64,000 bases of DNA from Gracilaria vermiculophylla (GCA_019155205.2 JAHNZQ020000227.1:1713741-1777740), one strand, 5' to 3'; shown: positions 30,911 to 43,837, counted from the stretch's first letter. The notes: generated by a model from the letters alone, not told the origin. A program made the numbers and translations.

Positions 30911-30974
30911 TACACTCTAAGGGCCGTTTCAAACTAGCACATGAATGTGTGCACTGTATTGAGATTTATAAAAT

Positions 30975-31300
30975 CTGTTTCAAAAGTATGGGACACCTAG
31001 CATTTTGATGCAAATCATCAATTTTAGTACTGTAGGACTAAAAAATGCGAACAGGTTTTTGAAAAATTTTTAGTTCAAAAATCGTTTCAAAATGATAGGA
31101 CACTTTACTTCCAACGGTCATTATCTCTTGTTCAATAATTGATTTTAGCACCTTTTTGCTGGATTACACTAATGAAACAATTTGACATTGAGTCTATGTA
31201 AGAATCGATATTTGAACTATTGATAGTTTTCCAGCAATGTTCTATACAAGTTCTTAAACCAAAATCTGTATTAAACTGCCTGCCATGGCCATGAACCATC
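30975..31300 (-). pseudogene. Tc1/mariner fragment (C-terminus and one end)
   Basis: Begins with a terminal-repeat-like CTGTTTCAAAAGTATGGGAC at 30974. On the minus strand, HGRQFNTDFGLRT and SMSNCFISVIQQKGA can be read, as in other copies of the family at 43.6 and 15.8 kb. The rest of the element is missing. Confidence 0.6.
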
Positions 31301-31694
31301 CCAGCCAGTGGAGAGTTTCAGCAACTCATCTAAGGGTAGATTGTAGGTAACGTGGCATGGCACGTATGACATGTGGCCGATCTGGGCCAAGCCGACCGAC
31401 AATTCTCACCGGTAAACCCTTCAGAGAGGTTCTGTTCGAAAATTTTTTTTGGTGCGATCTGCTTCTCATGTTAGCCCAGCCACACAGCTCACGCCGCTTG
31501 GAGCCTCTGGTTTCGGCAGTCACGTGGTGAGAGTCCGCCTTTGTGAAGCGCGTCGTCTTTTACGTGCCGGGCTGTGTTGTGCCGTGCGTGCGTGCAATAT
31601 CCTACCGGGTGCTTCTCGTTATTTGCGCCTGCGAGTGTACTGTTTTGCGACACCCCCTGATCTTCCTCCTTTCCGTTCTCCAGCCAGCGAAAAG

Positions 31695-32525
31695 ATGGCA
31701 ACTGGCGAGGCACCCTACCCTCCCTCATTCCGTCCTCATGGACATTCACTGCCATCGGGCGCTTCTAATTCGGTTGCCGAGCAGCCTTCCGACGAATCTG
31801 ACGCCAATATGTCAAGCCCAACCCTTAGCCTATCCCCCGCTCCGGCCAAAACGCGCCAGGTGAAGTGGGATGGAGCAGGTGCCGACCTCTTTTGTGCGCG
31901 TGCTGTGACAAGTGCAGGAGCGCATCTCGCCCAGTCGGGAGAAGGCGACAGAATGTAAATAAGAGCGGCTGAACTTTTCAACGCGCAACACAGCATGTCA
32001 TTAAAGACAAACAGCAAGCACATCAAGGATCGGTTTTTGCTGCTGACAGAGCGTCAAAAAAAAACGCAGCCCTATCCAAGCAGTTGGGCTCGACGGAGGT
32101 GCAGGGCAAGCTATCGAACCTCCTAAAGTATGCCGCCTCTGCTATGAGTGACGCACACCTGTCAGCAACGAAAGGAAATGAGAAGAAGAGTACCGTCGAA
32201 AAATGAGTTCTCTCGTGCTGGGGCGGCCGCTCAAAATATGTCGCTCATGTGCCGCACTCGTCGGAACAATGCGCTCGATAAGAAGATTAGCAGCCTTGAC
32301 GTAGAAGACGTAACGGAGGGCGACGGAATTTCAGCAGCGACACAGTGTCGACAACGTCATGATGATATAGAGAAGGAAAAGGACAACGCTCTCATCGACC
32401 TCATCAAGTGCGACGTCGCCGACGCCATGAGGTTGAGCGATATAAATGCGCCAATGCGGAGAAGCGTTTGGACCTGGATTAGCGCCGCTTCCAGCACGAG
32501 TCGGGCATGGATACGTGTAGTATAG
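31695..32525 (+). pseudogene. Harbinger-associated Myb/SANT-like ORF1, broken
   Basis: From ATG 31695 the frame reads a Pro/Ser-rich start, then QVKWDGAGADLFCARAVTSA, a stop (TAA) at 31958, ELFNAQHSMSLKTNSKHIKD and RFLLLTERQKK. The KW...L...A / T...KHIKDRFLLL pattern resembles the Myb/SANT-like DNA-binding protein that accompanies PIF/Harbinger transposases and helps them enter the nucleus and bind ends. A frameshift at an A9 run near 32055 moves the rest (charged helix IEKEKDNALIDLIKC) to another frame. The matching transposase lies beyond the gap on the other strand. Confidence 0.55.
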
Positions 32526-32766
32526 TGACCGTGAGGTAATTCTAGTATTTGGTACCAAGGGTGGTGGGTACGGTTCGCATGGAGAACAGCCACGTGGGCG
32601 ACCTAGAGGTAATCTTAATTGCTAGATCAATTTTAGAACTTACTGTAGAGTGCCGGGGGTGCACCTCAGATGCACCTCCCCCTGGCCACGTGGCTCGTCC
32701 GGCCGCGTCGGCCCGGGGGCCTCGCCTAGTGGATATGCTCACTGTGCGAACCATCCCCGTCACCAG

Positions 32767-32866
32767 NNNNNNNNNNNNNNNNNNNNNNNNNNNNNNNNNN
32801 NNNNNNNNNNNNNNNNNNNNNNNNNNNNNNNNNNNNNNNNNNNNNNNNNNNNNNNNNNNNNNNNNN
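32767..32866. other. Assembly gap (100 N)
   Basis: Exactly 100 N, the usual placeholder for a gap of unknown size. Anything between ORF1 and the transposase of the Harbinger element may be missing. Confidence 1.
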
Positions 32867-33299
32867 CAGTGGTTGTGCTACCGCGTACCTCTCAGGTTTC
32901 CTTTTCCCACCTTCTAGGTTGAGCCCACCGCGCGCTCCCTAGCCACGCGTCCACACGAACACCCTTTGGTTTTTAGCCGCTTTGGTTATACCATACTACG
33001 GCACGACGCCAGCGAGAAGCACATGCAGAAGTTGCTCGTGCCAAGACTTCCGCCGATGTTTCAACTGCGTCCATGGCCTATCGGGAGGAGCGCACGCAGA
33101 CCGTTGCGTTGATTGCGAAGCTAGTGCGTATGGTCAGGAAGAACTGAAAAAGAGTGAGTGGGATGGAAGATATGAAGAGCTTATGAGTGCCTACCACTGC
33201 GTTCGCTGACCGAGGCGAGAAAACCGCTGCTCGGTGAGCGTTCGCGCCGTCACTGGCCACAGCGTCTACCACCGCTGCTTCCCAATGACATTTTCTTGC

Positions 33300-34200
33300 A
33301 CGCTCTCTCAGAGTCGTTGTGACTTGGCCACGTTTTCGTCTCTTCGGAAATTTCTTTACAATGCGCTGATAGACAGGAATCTCTCGAGATTGGGAGGCGT
33401 GCAGTCGAAGAAGGTCGCTGTCTGGCCACCGTACAAGCAACCACGAATGTTCCACAGGAAAACAGCAGCCGTGTAAACAGTACGAACAGGGCCTTCGTTG
33501 ATCTTGATTGTCTGCAAGAAGCCGAGAATGGAGAAGACCTGCTTCAATTCCTTGTACCCCCATTCAACTGACACTGAGACGCTTGCCATCTCCGTGTTAA
33601 AAGCCTCTTCTTCCTCGTTCAGGACCCCGGTTGCGTCGGTTGGGAACACCACTTGCATCTACTGTCGAACCAGATAGTCCTTGTCGCCAAACAGAAAATA
33701 CTGTACACCTCCTACCATCATGCTTGACTCTAACACGTCGTCCATTCCCGATTCTTGGTAGAGCGTGATGTCGTGCCGCCTTCACTCCATCTTTACTGCC
33801 AGGTGAGAAAGGAGCCTATCTGGCGTCACCAAGGACTGAAACTTCAGCATGTGCTTGCGTTTGTGATCGCCATACATGCTCCGTTGCATTTCATGCCCAG
33901 GTCGCGCAATAAAGATCCCTGTGCCATCGATAAAGCCAACGCAGTCGTCAAGAGCCCCGCCCTTGTCAAGAACAGCTTTTCTATACATGGCCGCCCGCTC
34001 TTGTATCAAATCTCCGCTCCACTAGCACAGATTACTACTCCACCGTTCCATCATTAGCTCCATAGTCTCGTCGAAGATGGCCCACAATGCTGAGCTGGTC
34101 CATCGAAACAGTTTTTCGAGGTCACGCCAGCGCACAGGCGAGGATAGGCGACTGAGAACAACGCACAGGCGCTCTACATAAAACGACTCTATGTCGACGT
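33300..34200 (-). pseudogene. PIF/Harbinger DDE transposase, broken
   Basis: Minus-strand pieces in order: ALAWPRKTVSMDQLSIVGHL (about 34100, N-terminal), AVLDKGGALDDCVGFIDGT (first Asp), YGDHKRKHMLKFQSLVTPD, GRRHDITLYQESGM (second Asp), QYFLFGDKDYLVRQ, TAG at 33659-33661, then FNTEMASVSVSVEWGYKELK (catalytic Glu) and a C-terminal frame to 33356. All three catalytic acids survive, but the frame is broken at least three times. ORF1 at 31.7-32.5 kb is on the opposite strand and convergent, an arrangement known in this superfamily. Confidence 0.75.
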
Positions 34201-34689
34201 TTGAAGAACCCTTCTACCAGCTGCAGTTAACCAGCAACGCGACACAGGTCCTCGGAATTGAACATGAAAAGAGACAAAGCGTCTTCAATGGAAATCCGGC
34301 TAGCATTAAAACATATGCTATACACCGCCCTCGTTCGGCGGAGCACAGCTCTCAAATCACGCTGGAAGAACAGAAAACGGCGCATTATTGGTCCAAGCTA
34401 CGCGAGACTCGCTCCGGATAAGTTTCGCATCGGCAGCTGACAACGCAGGCGCTGCCGCATGCGTCGTAGCTGATTCAGGTTGTAGTTCTTGATTGTCACC
34501 ATTGTTGCTATGCCGACATCGGCTAAGAGACTACAGATGCAGTAGGAGCCGCGGCTTGCCACGAAGACAGCGCGTGGGTTGAGGTGGTCTACCAAGGGCC
34601 GTTTCGTGACGCAACGATGGCTGTGCCGCGGCCTACAACGCATTGAACGAAGAATTACTGTGCTGAAACTGTTCAGGACTATTTTCGTT

Positions 34690-35460
34690 TACTTTTTTTT
34701 CCGGTAATTGCAACCCATGTTTTACCCACGATTGCACCCACAGTTGATTTTCTGAAACTCTCTAGTAAACCCTAGAAATTTTCAATAGGGTTTACATTTG
34801 GTCATCGCTCTGGCCACTACATGTCATTCATGCCCAGCTCAGAGAACCATTCTTTCATGAAGTTAAAAGTATGAACCGCAGCGCTGTCCTGCTTAAAAAC
34901 AAAATTGCGGCCATGCAAGCAATATGCAAATGGTAACAAATAGTTGTATAGATAATTTTGATAACCTTCCGAATGCATGTCATCCTCATGAAAAACAATA
35001 TCCGTTGTACATTTCCTAGAGATTACGGACCAAAACATAACAGGAGCTTCACCTGAATGCCTGGATGAAAAAGTTTTCTTTTCTTTTCTCAGATCATGCC
35101 AGTAATATTTAATGCACTATGGTCCGTCTAAATTGAACTTCTTCTCATCAGAGAATGTAACATCTTTTCATTCATCTTTCCAGCAAGCCATCTGAGCACA
35201 CCATGCATCGCGATTTGCTTTATGGTGGTCCCGCAAAAAGAATGTTTTATTCATTTGGACGAATTAATATAAATATGTTTGCTTGATTGCTCGATATATC
35301 CTTGTTTTTGAGATTTGTTTAGGCAATGTTTTCGCTATGATCGTGCATAACGCACTTCCTCGCGATAGTTCGTGCTTAATATGCCTCTAATCAGCTGGTT
35401 TAAGAAGTTTGGAGCATCCGGTGGAACGTTTAAATCCATATTTTGACGCGCTTTTGCAAT
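34690..35460 (-). pseudogene. Tc1/mariner transposase fossil
   Basis: Reads DVTFSDEKKFNLDGP (first Asp), KYYWHDLRKEKKTFSSRHSG, VMFWSVIS, FKQDSAAVHTFNF (second Asp) and NVNPIENF-stop-GLLESF (Glu), with 34 positions between second Asp and Glu. At least five in-frame stops, two replacing expected tryptophans. No terminal repeats found. Confidence 0.8.
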
Positions 35461-35911
35461 GTATTGTACTTTTGAGACGAGCTATTTATTAATTTTTGCT
35501 GTCATACAAGCATGCAGCAGCCTTATTTGACACCCAGGTCCACAGTAAACTTTCCTAAGGTCTTCATGGGCATTGAAGGCGTCTGCAACAGGCTCAACAT
35601 TCTTTTCAATACTGAATCTACGTTTTGAACGAGATAACTCTATTACTTGGCCATTTTGAGCATGAGGAATGGATAACAACTTTCGCGACGTGCTCGAAAG
35701 CTAGGCCAGTCAATTCCTAAATGCTGCGGCTTGTTCTGCTCTAGTTGCAGTAAATATTCTTCGACAGCCACAACCAAAAGGCGCCCGGCTCTATCTTCAT
35801 GAACAGCTTTCTTTCAGACAAAACGTGAATATAACGCAGCTTGCAGCAATACATAATAAGCGTTCTTTCTGAAAATCATTTTTCATGAGCAGGAGTACAG
35901 TTTGAAGGCTA

Positions 35912-36623
35912 TTGATCAAAAGTGAACCTGCTGTGTGCAGAAATCAATATATGAGTAAACGGCCCGGTCGAACGACAGTTTCCCCAGATATGATAATACT
36001 GATATCGCTACGCATGCTTGATGGCGCCGATTACATGGATATCATGATGAGTTTCGGAATTGAATCAACAACAGTGTATAAAATCTTTCAGGGAACCAGT
36101 CTAATTTTGATGAACATCCTTAGACTCTCAGATGTTCCAAACACATTTGATGACCTCACAAGCTCTCGGAAGATGTCAATGTTCTCGGTCACCGGCAAGT
36201 TCTTCAACGAGCTGCGTTGGGGTCTTGGATGGTATATTAATTCGAATTCAAAAGCCAACGAGATACCTAAATTTTGAGTCTTTTCATTGCCGCAATGGAT
36301 ACTATCCCATACCAGTGCAGGCCTTTATGGCATCATCATACTTATTCCGTAGCTATTCGGCACGCTGCGTGGCGTCAGCGCTCGACGCTTTGGCGCACGC
36401 AGTATCTACCTTGGGTAAGTATTTAGAAGAGCAAGGATTACGACAGGAGTTCTGGATTGCAGGAGATGAAGATTATATTTGTATTGAGAGCCTTATCATC
36501 CGGGTGCCTTACTCACAGATAAGAGGTCCCTATGAAGATACCTTTATTTATCTTCATTCTTTGTTACGAGTACATTTAGAGAAAGCATTTGGAATCATAA
36601 TTTTGCGGTGGAGGATATTCTAA
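35912..36623 (+). pseudogene. PIF/Harbinger-like (DDE_Tnp_4 type) transposase, two frames
   Basis: First frame (35912-36277) holds an N-terminal part: KRPGRTTVSPDMIILISLRM and DIMMSFGIESTTVYKIF, a helix-turn-helix-like segment. The second frame (36132-36623, 163 codons) gives the nuclease part: GVLDGILIRIQKPTR (first Asp), RNGYYPIPVQAFMASSYLFR, ALDALAHAVSTLGKYLEEQG, WIAGDEDY (second Asp) and HLEKAFGIIILRW (Glu). The frames overlap, so one frameshift near 36200 separates them; another short disruption lies near 36270. It is the best preserved transposase of the region and differs from the 33 kb copy. Confidence 0.7.
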
Positions 36624-36699
36624 ATCGCGCTACAATTTTCGGTTTCGATCAATGCAAGTTTAGTTTGTCTGTGTATGAAACTACATAATATTTGTTTGG

Positions 36700-38160
36700 C
36701 TAATCATGAAGATAATCTGCAGCAGACTTCTATCAGCACATCCATCACAGTGCAAGCTGGAGATAGATGAGTGGTATTCCGCATGCAAGCGGACCAACGA
36801 GATGCAAAACTCACTGTTTCAAACAGAGAAAGCAAGGGGGGGACGTGAAGAAAAGGAGACGAACTCATATCCTTGGTGCACCACAGGAACTTGCAACGAC
36901 CCCCTCCGGTCGGGGCCCCGTGGAATGTTAACAATGAATAATCTGTAGTCCGATGTGCGAACGGGAGATCAAATCGTGAGTATCCAGGAGAACACAATTC
37001 TCTTATTGCGATACGGCTTGTACCAGAGGGAATGTGGATGCATGTTATGATGCTCACCCTACCGACATTCCTTCTTTCATCACTGCATCATTCATTCTAG
37101 TCAACTTCAGTAAGCACACGAAACTAGCGCTGTTATTCCGTCTTGAAGAGGACATTGAGCAATACCGTTGCTCTATGGCCCGCAAAGAACACCCATCCGC
37201 ATTGATGATGGCTTACTTGCCGCACGCATATTGTTGCCGAATATTACACCTTTTAAACGTCAATTTTTAAACGTTGCTGCATTACGTCCAGTGGCGTCAT
37301 CAGGCCAAAGAGCACCACCGTGGCGCACATCCTGGCCACCGACGCAGACCGTCCGCGTTCATTTCCGACAACCTTCTTCTTTCTTGTTAGCATGAGTCAC
37401 AATGCCTGTTAATTCATGAAATGCAACGCGAACGCTGACAGCCCTGCTTCCCCCGCACTGCGGCTTCAAGATCGAGGGCCTTTGGCTGCCACGATGGCAC
37501 GCGTCGTGCGCACCGTGCTGGCACTGGCATAGTTACACAGCAATACTTACAAGTGCATTCTAGTCTTCTCCTTATCGCTGGGGAAAAGCGCCATATGCTG
37601 CGTCATGTCGGGAACCGCCCGGACCACCATTTACTGCGTGGCCGTCGGCTCTTCTTGCACGAAACTTCTGTTCTGGATGGGCGAAGCAGCGTCCGAAGAA
37701 GGGAGCGAAGGCTTGACAACTTCACAGATGGAAAGATTTACATCGCCAACTGAGCCATAGCTCTTTGCAGGATGTTTGACGCTAGTGGCTATATTCCGAT
37801 GCGCTTCAAGATATGAGCCGAGAGTGCAGCTTCCAGGCCTGTACTGAATTTGAGAGGGGTCACTGTTTTCTTGCTGAAAACGAAGTAGGCATTCAGTCTT
37901 CTCTGGTGAGAAGTGTGAGCCTGCATTCAGAACATTAGCCTCTTGATGTTTCACCAAGGCCATGAGAACGAAGGAGTCGCACCGTGTGTCACAACAGATC
38001 TTGCTGCCTTGAAGCGCAATGCTTTCAGGGCGCGAAGCAAAAAGTAACCCTCGCAGGCTTAAATCTAACGGCATGCGGTGGCGGAAAGCTATTTGTGACG
38101 TCAAACAACAATGACCCCGAACATCATTGTTTTTTGGCCATCTTAAACGCGTACTACTTT
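36700..38160. other. Unassigned DNA
   Basis: Contains minus-strand open frame 37631-38104 (157 codons) without recognisable domains. Base composition is more balanced than the surroundings. Function unknown; a decayed gene or element is possible. Confidence 0.35.
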
Positions 38161-38175
38161 AAGGTTTTCGGTACC

Positions 38176-38255
38176 TCCGCTCTCTCTCCCCCTCTCTCTC
38201 TTACTCTCTCTTTCCGTCTCTCTCTCTTTTTTTCTCTCTCTTTCTCTTTTTCACT
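38176..38255. repeat. CT-rich low-complexity tract
   Basis: About 80 bases made almost only of CT/TTT/CC runs. Confidence 0.9.
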
Positions 38256-38395
38256 GCTGTGGTTACGTAAGTCTAATCTAATGCTCACTTTGTGCAGAGT
38301 GATTCTGGTCAAAGAACCGCTCCCTCAACAGTAAGACCATCACGCTTCAAGTATACCTTCTCATGATGTCTTGAACCAATAAACTCCAGCATTTT

Positions 38396-38763
38396 CTCAA
38401 ATTACCATCGCCTGTATAACTTATGGCCCTGACTTGTGCTGGTCTCCGTTGGGGACCCGACCGCGGATCTGCTTAGCTTTCCAAAGAAATGGAGTCAGCA
38501 ACAGCACGTGATGGTGGGCCGCTTGTCCTTTTTGAGTACCTACAGGTACAAGGAATGGGCTGACGATGCCCATGCTTTTTCTCCCCGCCACATTCGGTAG
38601 CGAACATCGAAGGAGAACACATCCCAAGATATTTCGCCACTTTCTCATGTAATTCAAGAGTTGCTCTCGCAAGATATTCGAATATAACTTTGCGACTCAT
38701 GTCAGCAGTATGGGCGGCCACATATAAAGCTACAAGTATGTCAAGAACGTTTTTACCATACAT
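38396..38763 (-). repeat. Dispersed repeat, copy 2, with 96-codon frame
   Basis: The part 38396-38522 is the reverse-complement partner of 18655-18781. A minus-strand frame (38473-38763) reads EYLARATLELHEKVAKYLGM and GHRQPIPCTCRYSKRTSGPP before a stop, then the shared AKQIRGRVPNGDQHKSG-like segment in another frame. Unknown mobile-element family. Confidence 0.5.
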
Positions 38764-41700
38764 AAGTCATCGGTCTATCGTGGTGCCAAACGTACTTGCA
38801 GAGAAGAAAAATATGAGCACTATAACCATGTACGACCCATAGTCTGCAGATTGCTGTACTTGCAGCATCATTTTCAAGAACAGTCGACTTATTGCAACCA
38901 TCATCCGTCGGAACACACACATTCTTGTCTTTAATTATAAACAGATTCTTCCGGTGTTATGTCTCCATCATCATCCTTGATAAGACATGTTGTAGAAGAG
39001 CTTCTCCTTTTATCGCGTCCTTTGGCGAGCTCGTCATCGGTCAGTGCTCTAGGACACTCCCCTACTTTTTTGAGGATCCTCTTCCTGCTCTCGTTTTATG
39101 GTCCTCGTATCATTTTGAGAGCTCCGATCGCACTAAGAACGCATTCCATGGCAGCCCGAATTGCTAGAATTGTGCCCAATATCATGTCATCTACATTTCA
39201 GTTTTTGAAGCGTTACGCTTCCATTGCCTGTTAAACTTCATCCCAACCGTCATCATACATTCCAATCTTCTCACTCGGGACCAGAAATTCGGCTGATGCT
39301 AAGTTTCGGTCGGATTAATTATGTAGAGCACTATTGATTTGTCATTTCTTACTTGATACATTTACTTTCCGATGGTTCGTTGGTCCGTCTGGAACGTACA
39401 ATGTGGCACCTCAGCACATCACAGCTTTGGTCTACACGCACGGCTACCAGTGTTCGAAACATTAACCTCTCACATTCCAGCTTCACTTCGTACGTTTAAG
39501 TGCCCATGTAAATCTCATGCTTCCGTTTCCATTTGCTCATATCTAAAAGCGGGGATACCTTCTATGCGATGCAGTTCTACTGTTTGTATTTGGTTTTCTG
39601 CGTGAAACGAAGCAGCTCGTCTTTATTGTCTAACAGAATCTGAACAGAATTGCACTTATGGGGAATCTTATATTCTTTCATCCCCCATCGAGCGAGATTG
39701 AGGCATGATTACCTACACCGAACGCATTCAGAACGTTCTTCCAGCGTTCTTGATGTCTCCGCCCACTTTCATGGCGCCTCCGTTTCGGACAACAGAACTG
39801 TCTACAATGTCACCCAATTCAACAACTATGTTGCATCCGGCTTTCCACCACATTCCTAGAATATATACAGCAACTTCTACACACCTCATACTGATACCCA
39901 AGCACTGAAAATCTCGCACGAACCCATTAGGAACATCGTCGAAAGGGGAGAAAATATTCTTCGCGTGTCGATCTTTAGAAATCTAAACTGCGTTTGAGGC
40001 AGCAATTGCAGGTTTCCAAACCCAACAAGGAAGATTGTGCACAACATCTACTATCGGCTGGCGGAGGCCAAAGCTGTGCGTGGAGGACTAGCGAAGGGCA
40101 CGGACTTACCTTGGATTGCGGCTCTCCTCCACCCGGCATCGAATGCCCCCGCATATCGAATGTCATTAATCCTAGCGAAGAACTAAGACTGGGACCGACG
40201 ACCTGCGCCTCATATAGCCCAGTCCATAGAGAAGGTCAGTTATTGATTGCGTTCGCGTTCCTCGGTTTTCAAGGCGTTGCGGAAAGCACCAAATTGACGT
40301 TGATTCTCTTCCAATAACGTACAAAAATTTTCGATGAACGAACGAACTGCTGTCTTTTGCACTCGTTCGTAGCGCAGAACACCCTCTTCCGTGAGAAACA
40401 TCAATATGTTTTGCTTTTCCATCCGGTTAATCTTTTCTTCGTCTTTGCTTTTGTCCTGTTTGGCCCGCTCGAAGTTTAACTGCTCCTTTAGCAGAAGCTG
40501 ATCCCAGGCGATGTATGCCCTCGGAGAGGTTCAAAACCTTATCCCTGATATCTCCTTGATCTTTGTGCAAGCGTCGTTTCTTCCGCACATTCGGGTCTGT
40601 GATTTCCCGGCTCTCTAGAACACCTTCCTCACGCCAGGCGTTTTCTTTGCAGATTACTTTTTAGTTAAGCTCAGCAATGAAACGTTCTCAAGCGGTTTGC
40701 CTAGTCTACAAACAAGAAATAAAATCAGCACACATTTGAAATCAGCGGTTAGATTCACACTTATCGTAAAGGCAGACCGTTAGTGACGCGAGATCTATCG
40801 TTCTGTCCAGAGGGAGATCATCGGTCTCGAATCACAGTAAACTGTCTTTTGATTCGAATGAATTGCTTCTTCAATATATTTACCGTGCAAAATGTGATGC
40901 GGCGTTCAGTAGAATTCACATCATCGATATTTCCCCTGAAATTTTCAATTGTATCCACCGATATATTATCAACGAGTATCCAAAATGACTCTCCCATTAC
41001 GTCAGCATCAATCTGGTTTCTCGTCAATTTTAATCCAACCGCCTTTGTCAATGCAAAGCGTGCTCTTTCATCGTCTAGAAGCAGCACACAAAGTCATGCA
41101 AACTCATTCAGAGTTCAATTTTGTCCGAAAAGGTTCGCCATGTTTTTCAAAATTGATTTGATATGAGTTACTTTTTGATGTATCTTCCACATTTGCAATT
41201 GCATTTTTTTAATGAAGCTCATGACGTGCCTTCCCCCTTTCTTTCTCAGGTAAATGATTCAAAATACGTTCTATTTCTGGTTTTTCCGTTCTCAAATCTT
41301 TGTTTGTAGTATTTTTTTCCAATGAATAGAACAATTTTCTTGCAACATCATTCCTCTGAATACATTCATCCAAGTCTTTATCCTTGCATTATTGTACAAG
41401 GATGAATGCTACCGCTCTCGATATTAATTCATTTTTGTTTTGGTGGATGATTTTCGGACCACACTTCATATTCAAGGCCTTCAAATATTCTTTTGTCAAA
41501 GATTTATAAAACGCATACCAATGATTCATTCTTCTGAACTTACGGTAGTTTGCTGAATAAACGATGCATTCAACCGATTCATGTTAGGTATTGGTTGGAA
41601 AGTATGGTTTTGGTCATGCTTATCTCTTTGTGACTCTTTATGAGGATGGCCACAAACGTCGTCGTTAGCCCTGCAAACTTTCGGCGACTCATAGGTAGGA

Positions 41701-42290
41701 AACGTTTCACTTTGGAAAGAAAATGGATTGGTCATTATCGTACCTGTTGCAATGAATTTAAAATAGAACATATTTTTCCGTTTGAAGATTGTTAATTCGT
41801 AACCGGTAGGTGTTGCCGAAATAGCACTGTAGTGCGCCATTTTTGCAAGATATGAGTAAAAATCGTTTCGTCATCAGAACACTCTAGATCTATAACATGC
41901 ACCAATATGGCTCGAGCATCACCTTTTTCGCGCTCCCACCAGATTGAAATCATACAACTTAAAGCTAATTGAAAATCATAAGCTGAAAGTGGCCAACGTT
42001 CAAAGCGTCATCTGGTGACAATTCTCCGATTTCTTAAACGTACAGCAACCTATGGTCTAAAATAATCTACAGGGCATCCAAAATTTCACAATCTTGAAGA
42101 TAAACGCGAAGTAAAACGGCATTGATGTCGTAAAAGCGTTTTGTGCAGTAAAATTGCAGAAATATCAAACCTCAATACATCTAAATCAATAATATAGCGA
42201 AAGTTTAATCACCAAAACTTTTGTAAGTATAAGAAGAGAAGGAATCATTCGTTCTAAACGATCATGGTAGACAAATGCAGTGCAATAGCC
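38764..42290. other. Unassigned AT-rich repeat DNA
   Basis: Several short minus-strand frames (40240-40422, a charged helix; 40818-41087; 41526-41840) look like remains of one or more coding sequences but match no family I recognise. Confidence 0.35.
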
Positions 42291-42296
42291 CGCAAG

Positions 42297-42520
42297 CGGG
42301 GAAGCACATGAGGACGTCCGAATCTTTCTCCATAGAGATAGTTCGGTGGTAGAGCCCTCTCGAGGGAACAACACGACAATGTCGGGTGTAAGACCGAAGT
42401 TGCCCCGTGAGCACTTGGCACGAGACAAATGAGAAGGATCCCCACTAGATGGCTGTGGGTGTGAGGGGTACCTCTGTGGAGGAAAGAGATGGGAAATCAA
42501 AGGGAGCGCTGGACGAGCGA
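42297..42520 (+). repeat. Diverged direct repeat, copy A
   Basis: Aligns weakly with 43838-44020, sharing in order CGGTGGT, CGGG-GTAA--CCG, a G-CA-GA block, ACAAATG and G-GTGTGAG/TGTTTGAG. By-eye similarity is low. Confidence 0.35.
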
Positions 42521-43059
42521 CCCACAAAGTGGAAGATGTACCACGAAGGTGGGAAAAAGAGAAGATAGCTGTGAGTCAAACGATAGAAATCGTAAAGATC
42601 CCTGTACAATGAGCGAGCACAATGAGACTGATAACATACACAAGTATGGGCGCTCTCAGCGAACACGGTGAAGGAGCAACCGTACACTACAGGATATCCC
42701 TCGCGAGATGTAAATACCGACGTAGGCCTAAAGCTCAGAGCCGGAACCTTGGTTATAATTTACTGAGGGCGGCGGCCGGGATGCCGGCGCACTTAAGTAC
42801 TGTAGTGCTAGTTAAATAAGTCGCAAACATTTTTAATAAATTAATTAATAATTATTTAAATATCCGGCCATTTAGGCCACCACCGTGCACTGTGACAGGC
42901 CTTCGCCACCCGTTAAGGACGCTTGCAGCTGACTGATCATGAATGAAGAAGTCATATTTATCCCCTCCTGCGCATTTTTTAGTACAAACTCATGTGCGGG
43001 AAGACCCAGAAAAACGGGCGTGCACTTCGATAAAAACGGATTCATTGGTGTGTAAACGT

Positions 43060-43645
43060 GGCGTACGGGAAATAGCTATGGTACACTGACATATTTGCTG
43101 ACGAAACACATTTAACTTGGATTTTTTGGATTGTTGAAAGTATTATTGGCATGAATTAAGAAAAGAAGGCTTTGAATTTTGTTCAAAAGATTTTGGAGAA
43201 GGTTCTGTAATGGTATGGGCTATCACATCAAATATAGAAAAGCATATATTTTATTTATTGATAGCAATATGAATTATGCATGCCACTAAGAAGTTCTTTA
43301 TAACGTTGAGTTACCTTATGAATATTAAATAAACGGAGAAAAGCTTTTTGGAAAGAAGATAATGCACCGGTATATAAATCTAAATAGGCATCAGAACTGC
43401 CACAAATAGCAATCATAAAGATGATGGAAGTTCCAGCACGCTCAACGGACTTAAACACTATTGAAAATGTATGGGTCTTATTATCAAGAGCGTTATATGG
43501 GCATGGAAAGCAGTTTAACACAGTTATTGATTTGAATAGCTGTACTAAAAGTTGCTGGGACAATATAGAAATTTCGATAATTAATGACTATACTAAATCG
43601 ATGCCCAAACGCTGTTTTATCCTTATTCAGCAAAAAGGTGAATAA
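43060..43645 (+). pseudogene. Tc1/mariner transposase fossil
   Basis: Plus-strand pieces: FADETHLTWIF (first Asp), YYWHELRKEGFEFCSKDFGE, GSVMVWAITS, then a 74-codon frame with TDLNTIENVWVLLSRALYGH (Glu) and C-terminal KSMPKRCFILIQQKGE. Frameshifts and stops separate them; the second catalytic block is not readable. Confidence 0.78.
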
Positions 43646-43837
43646 CTCAGTTACTGAGTCGCCAAAAGAGACTTAGAGTTATCAATGATGTTCCGATTTT
43701 GAAACGGTGTTTGCACTTGAATATATGTTAAATATTGATTTTGTAGTCGTATAGGACCAAAACCACTGGTTTTCTACTTTGGCATAACCGTGAAATGAAC
43801 TTGAAACAGATTTTCAGTGCATTGCTCAAAAGGGAAA

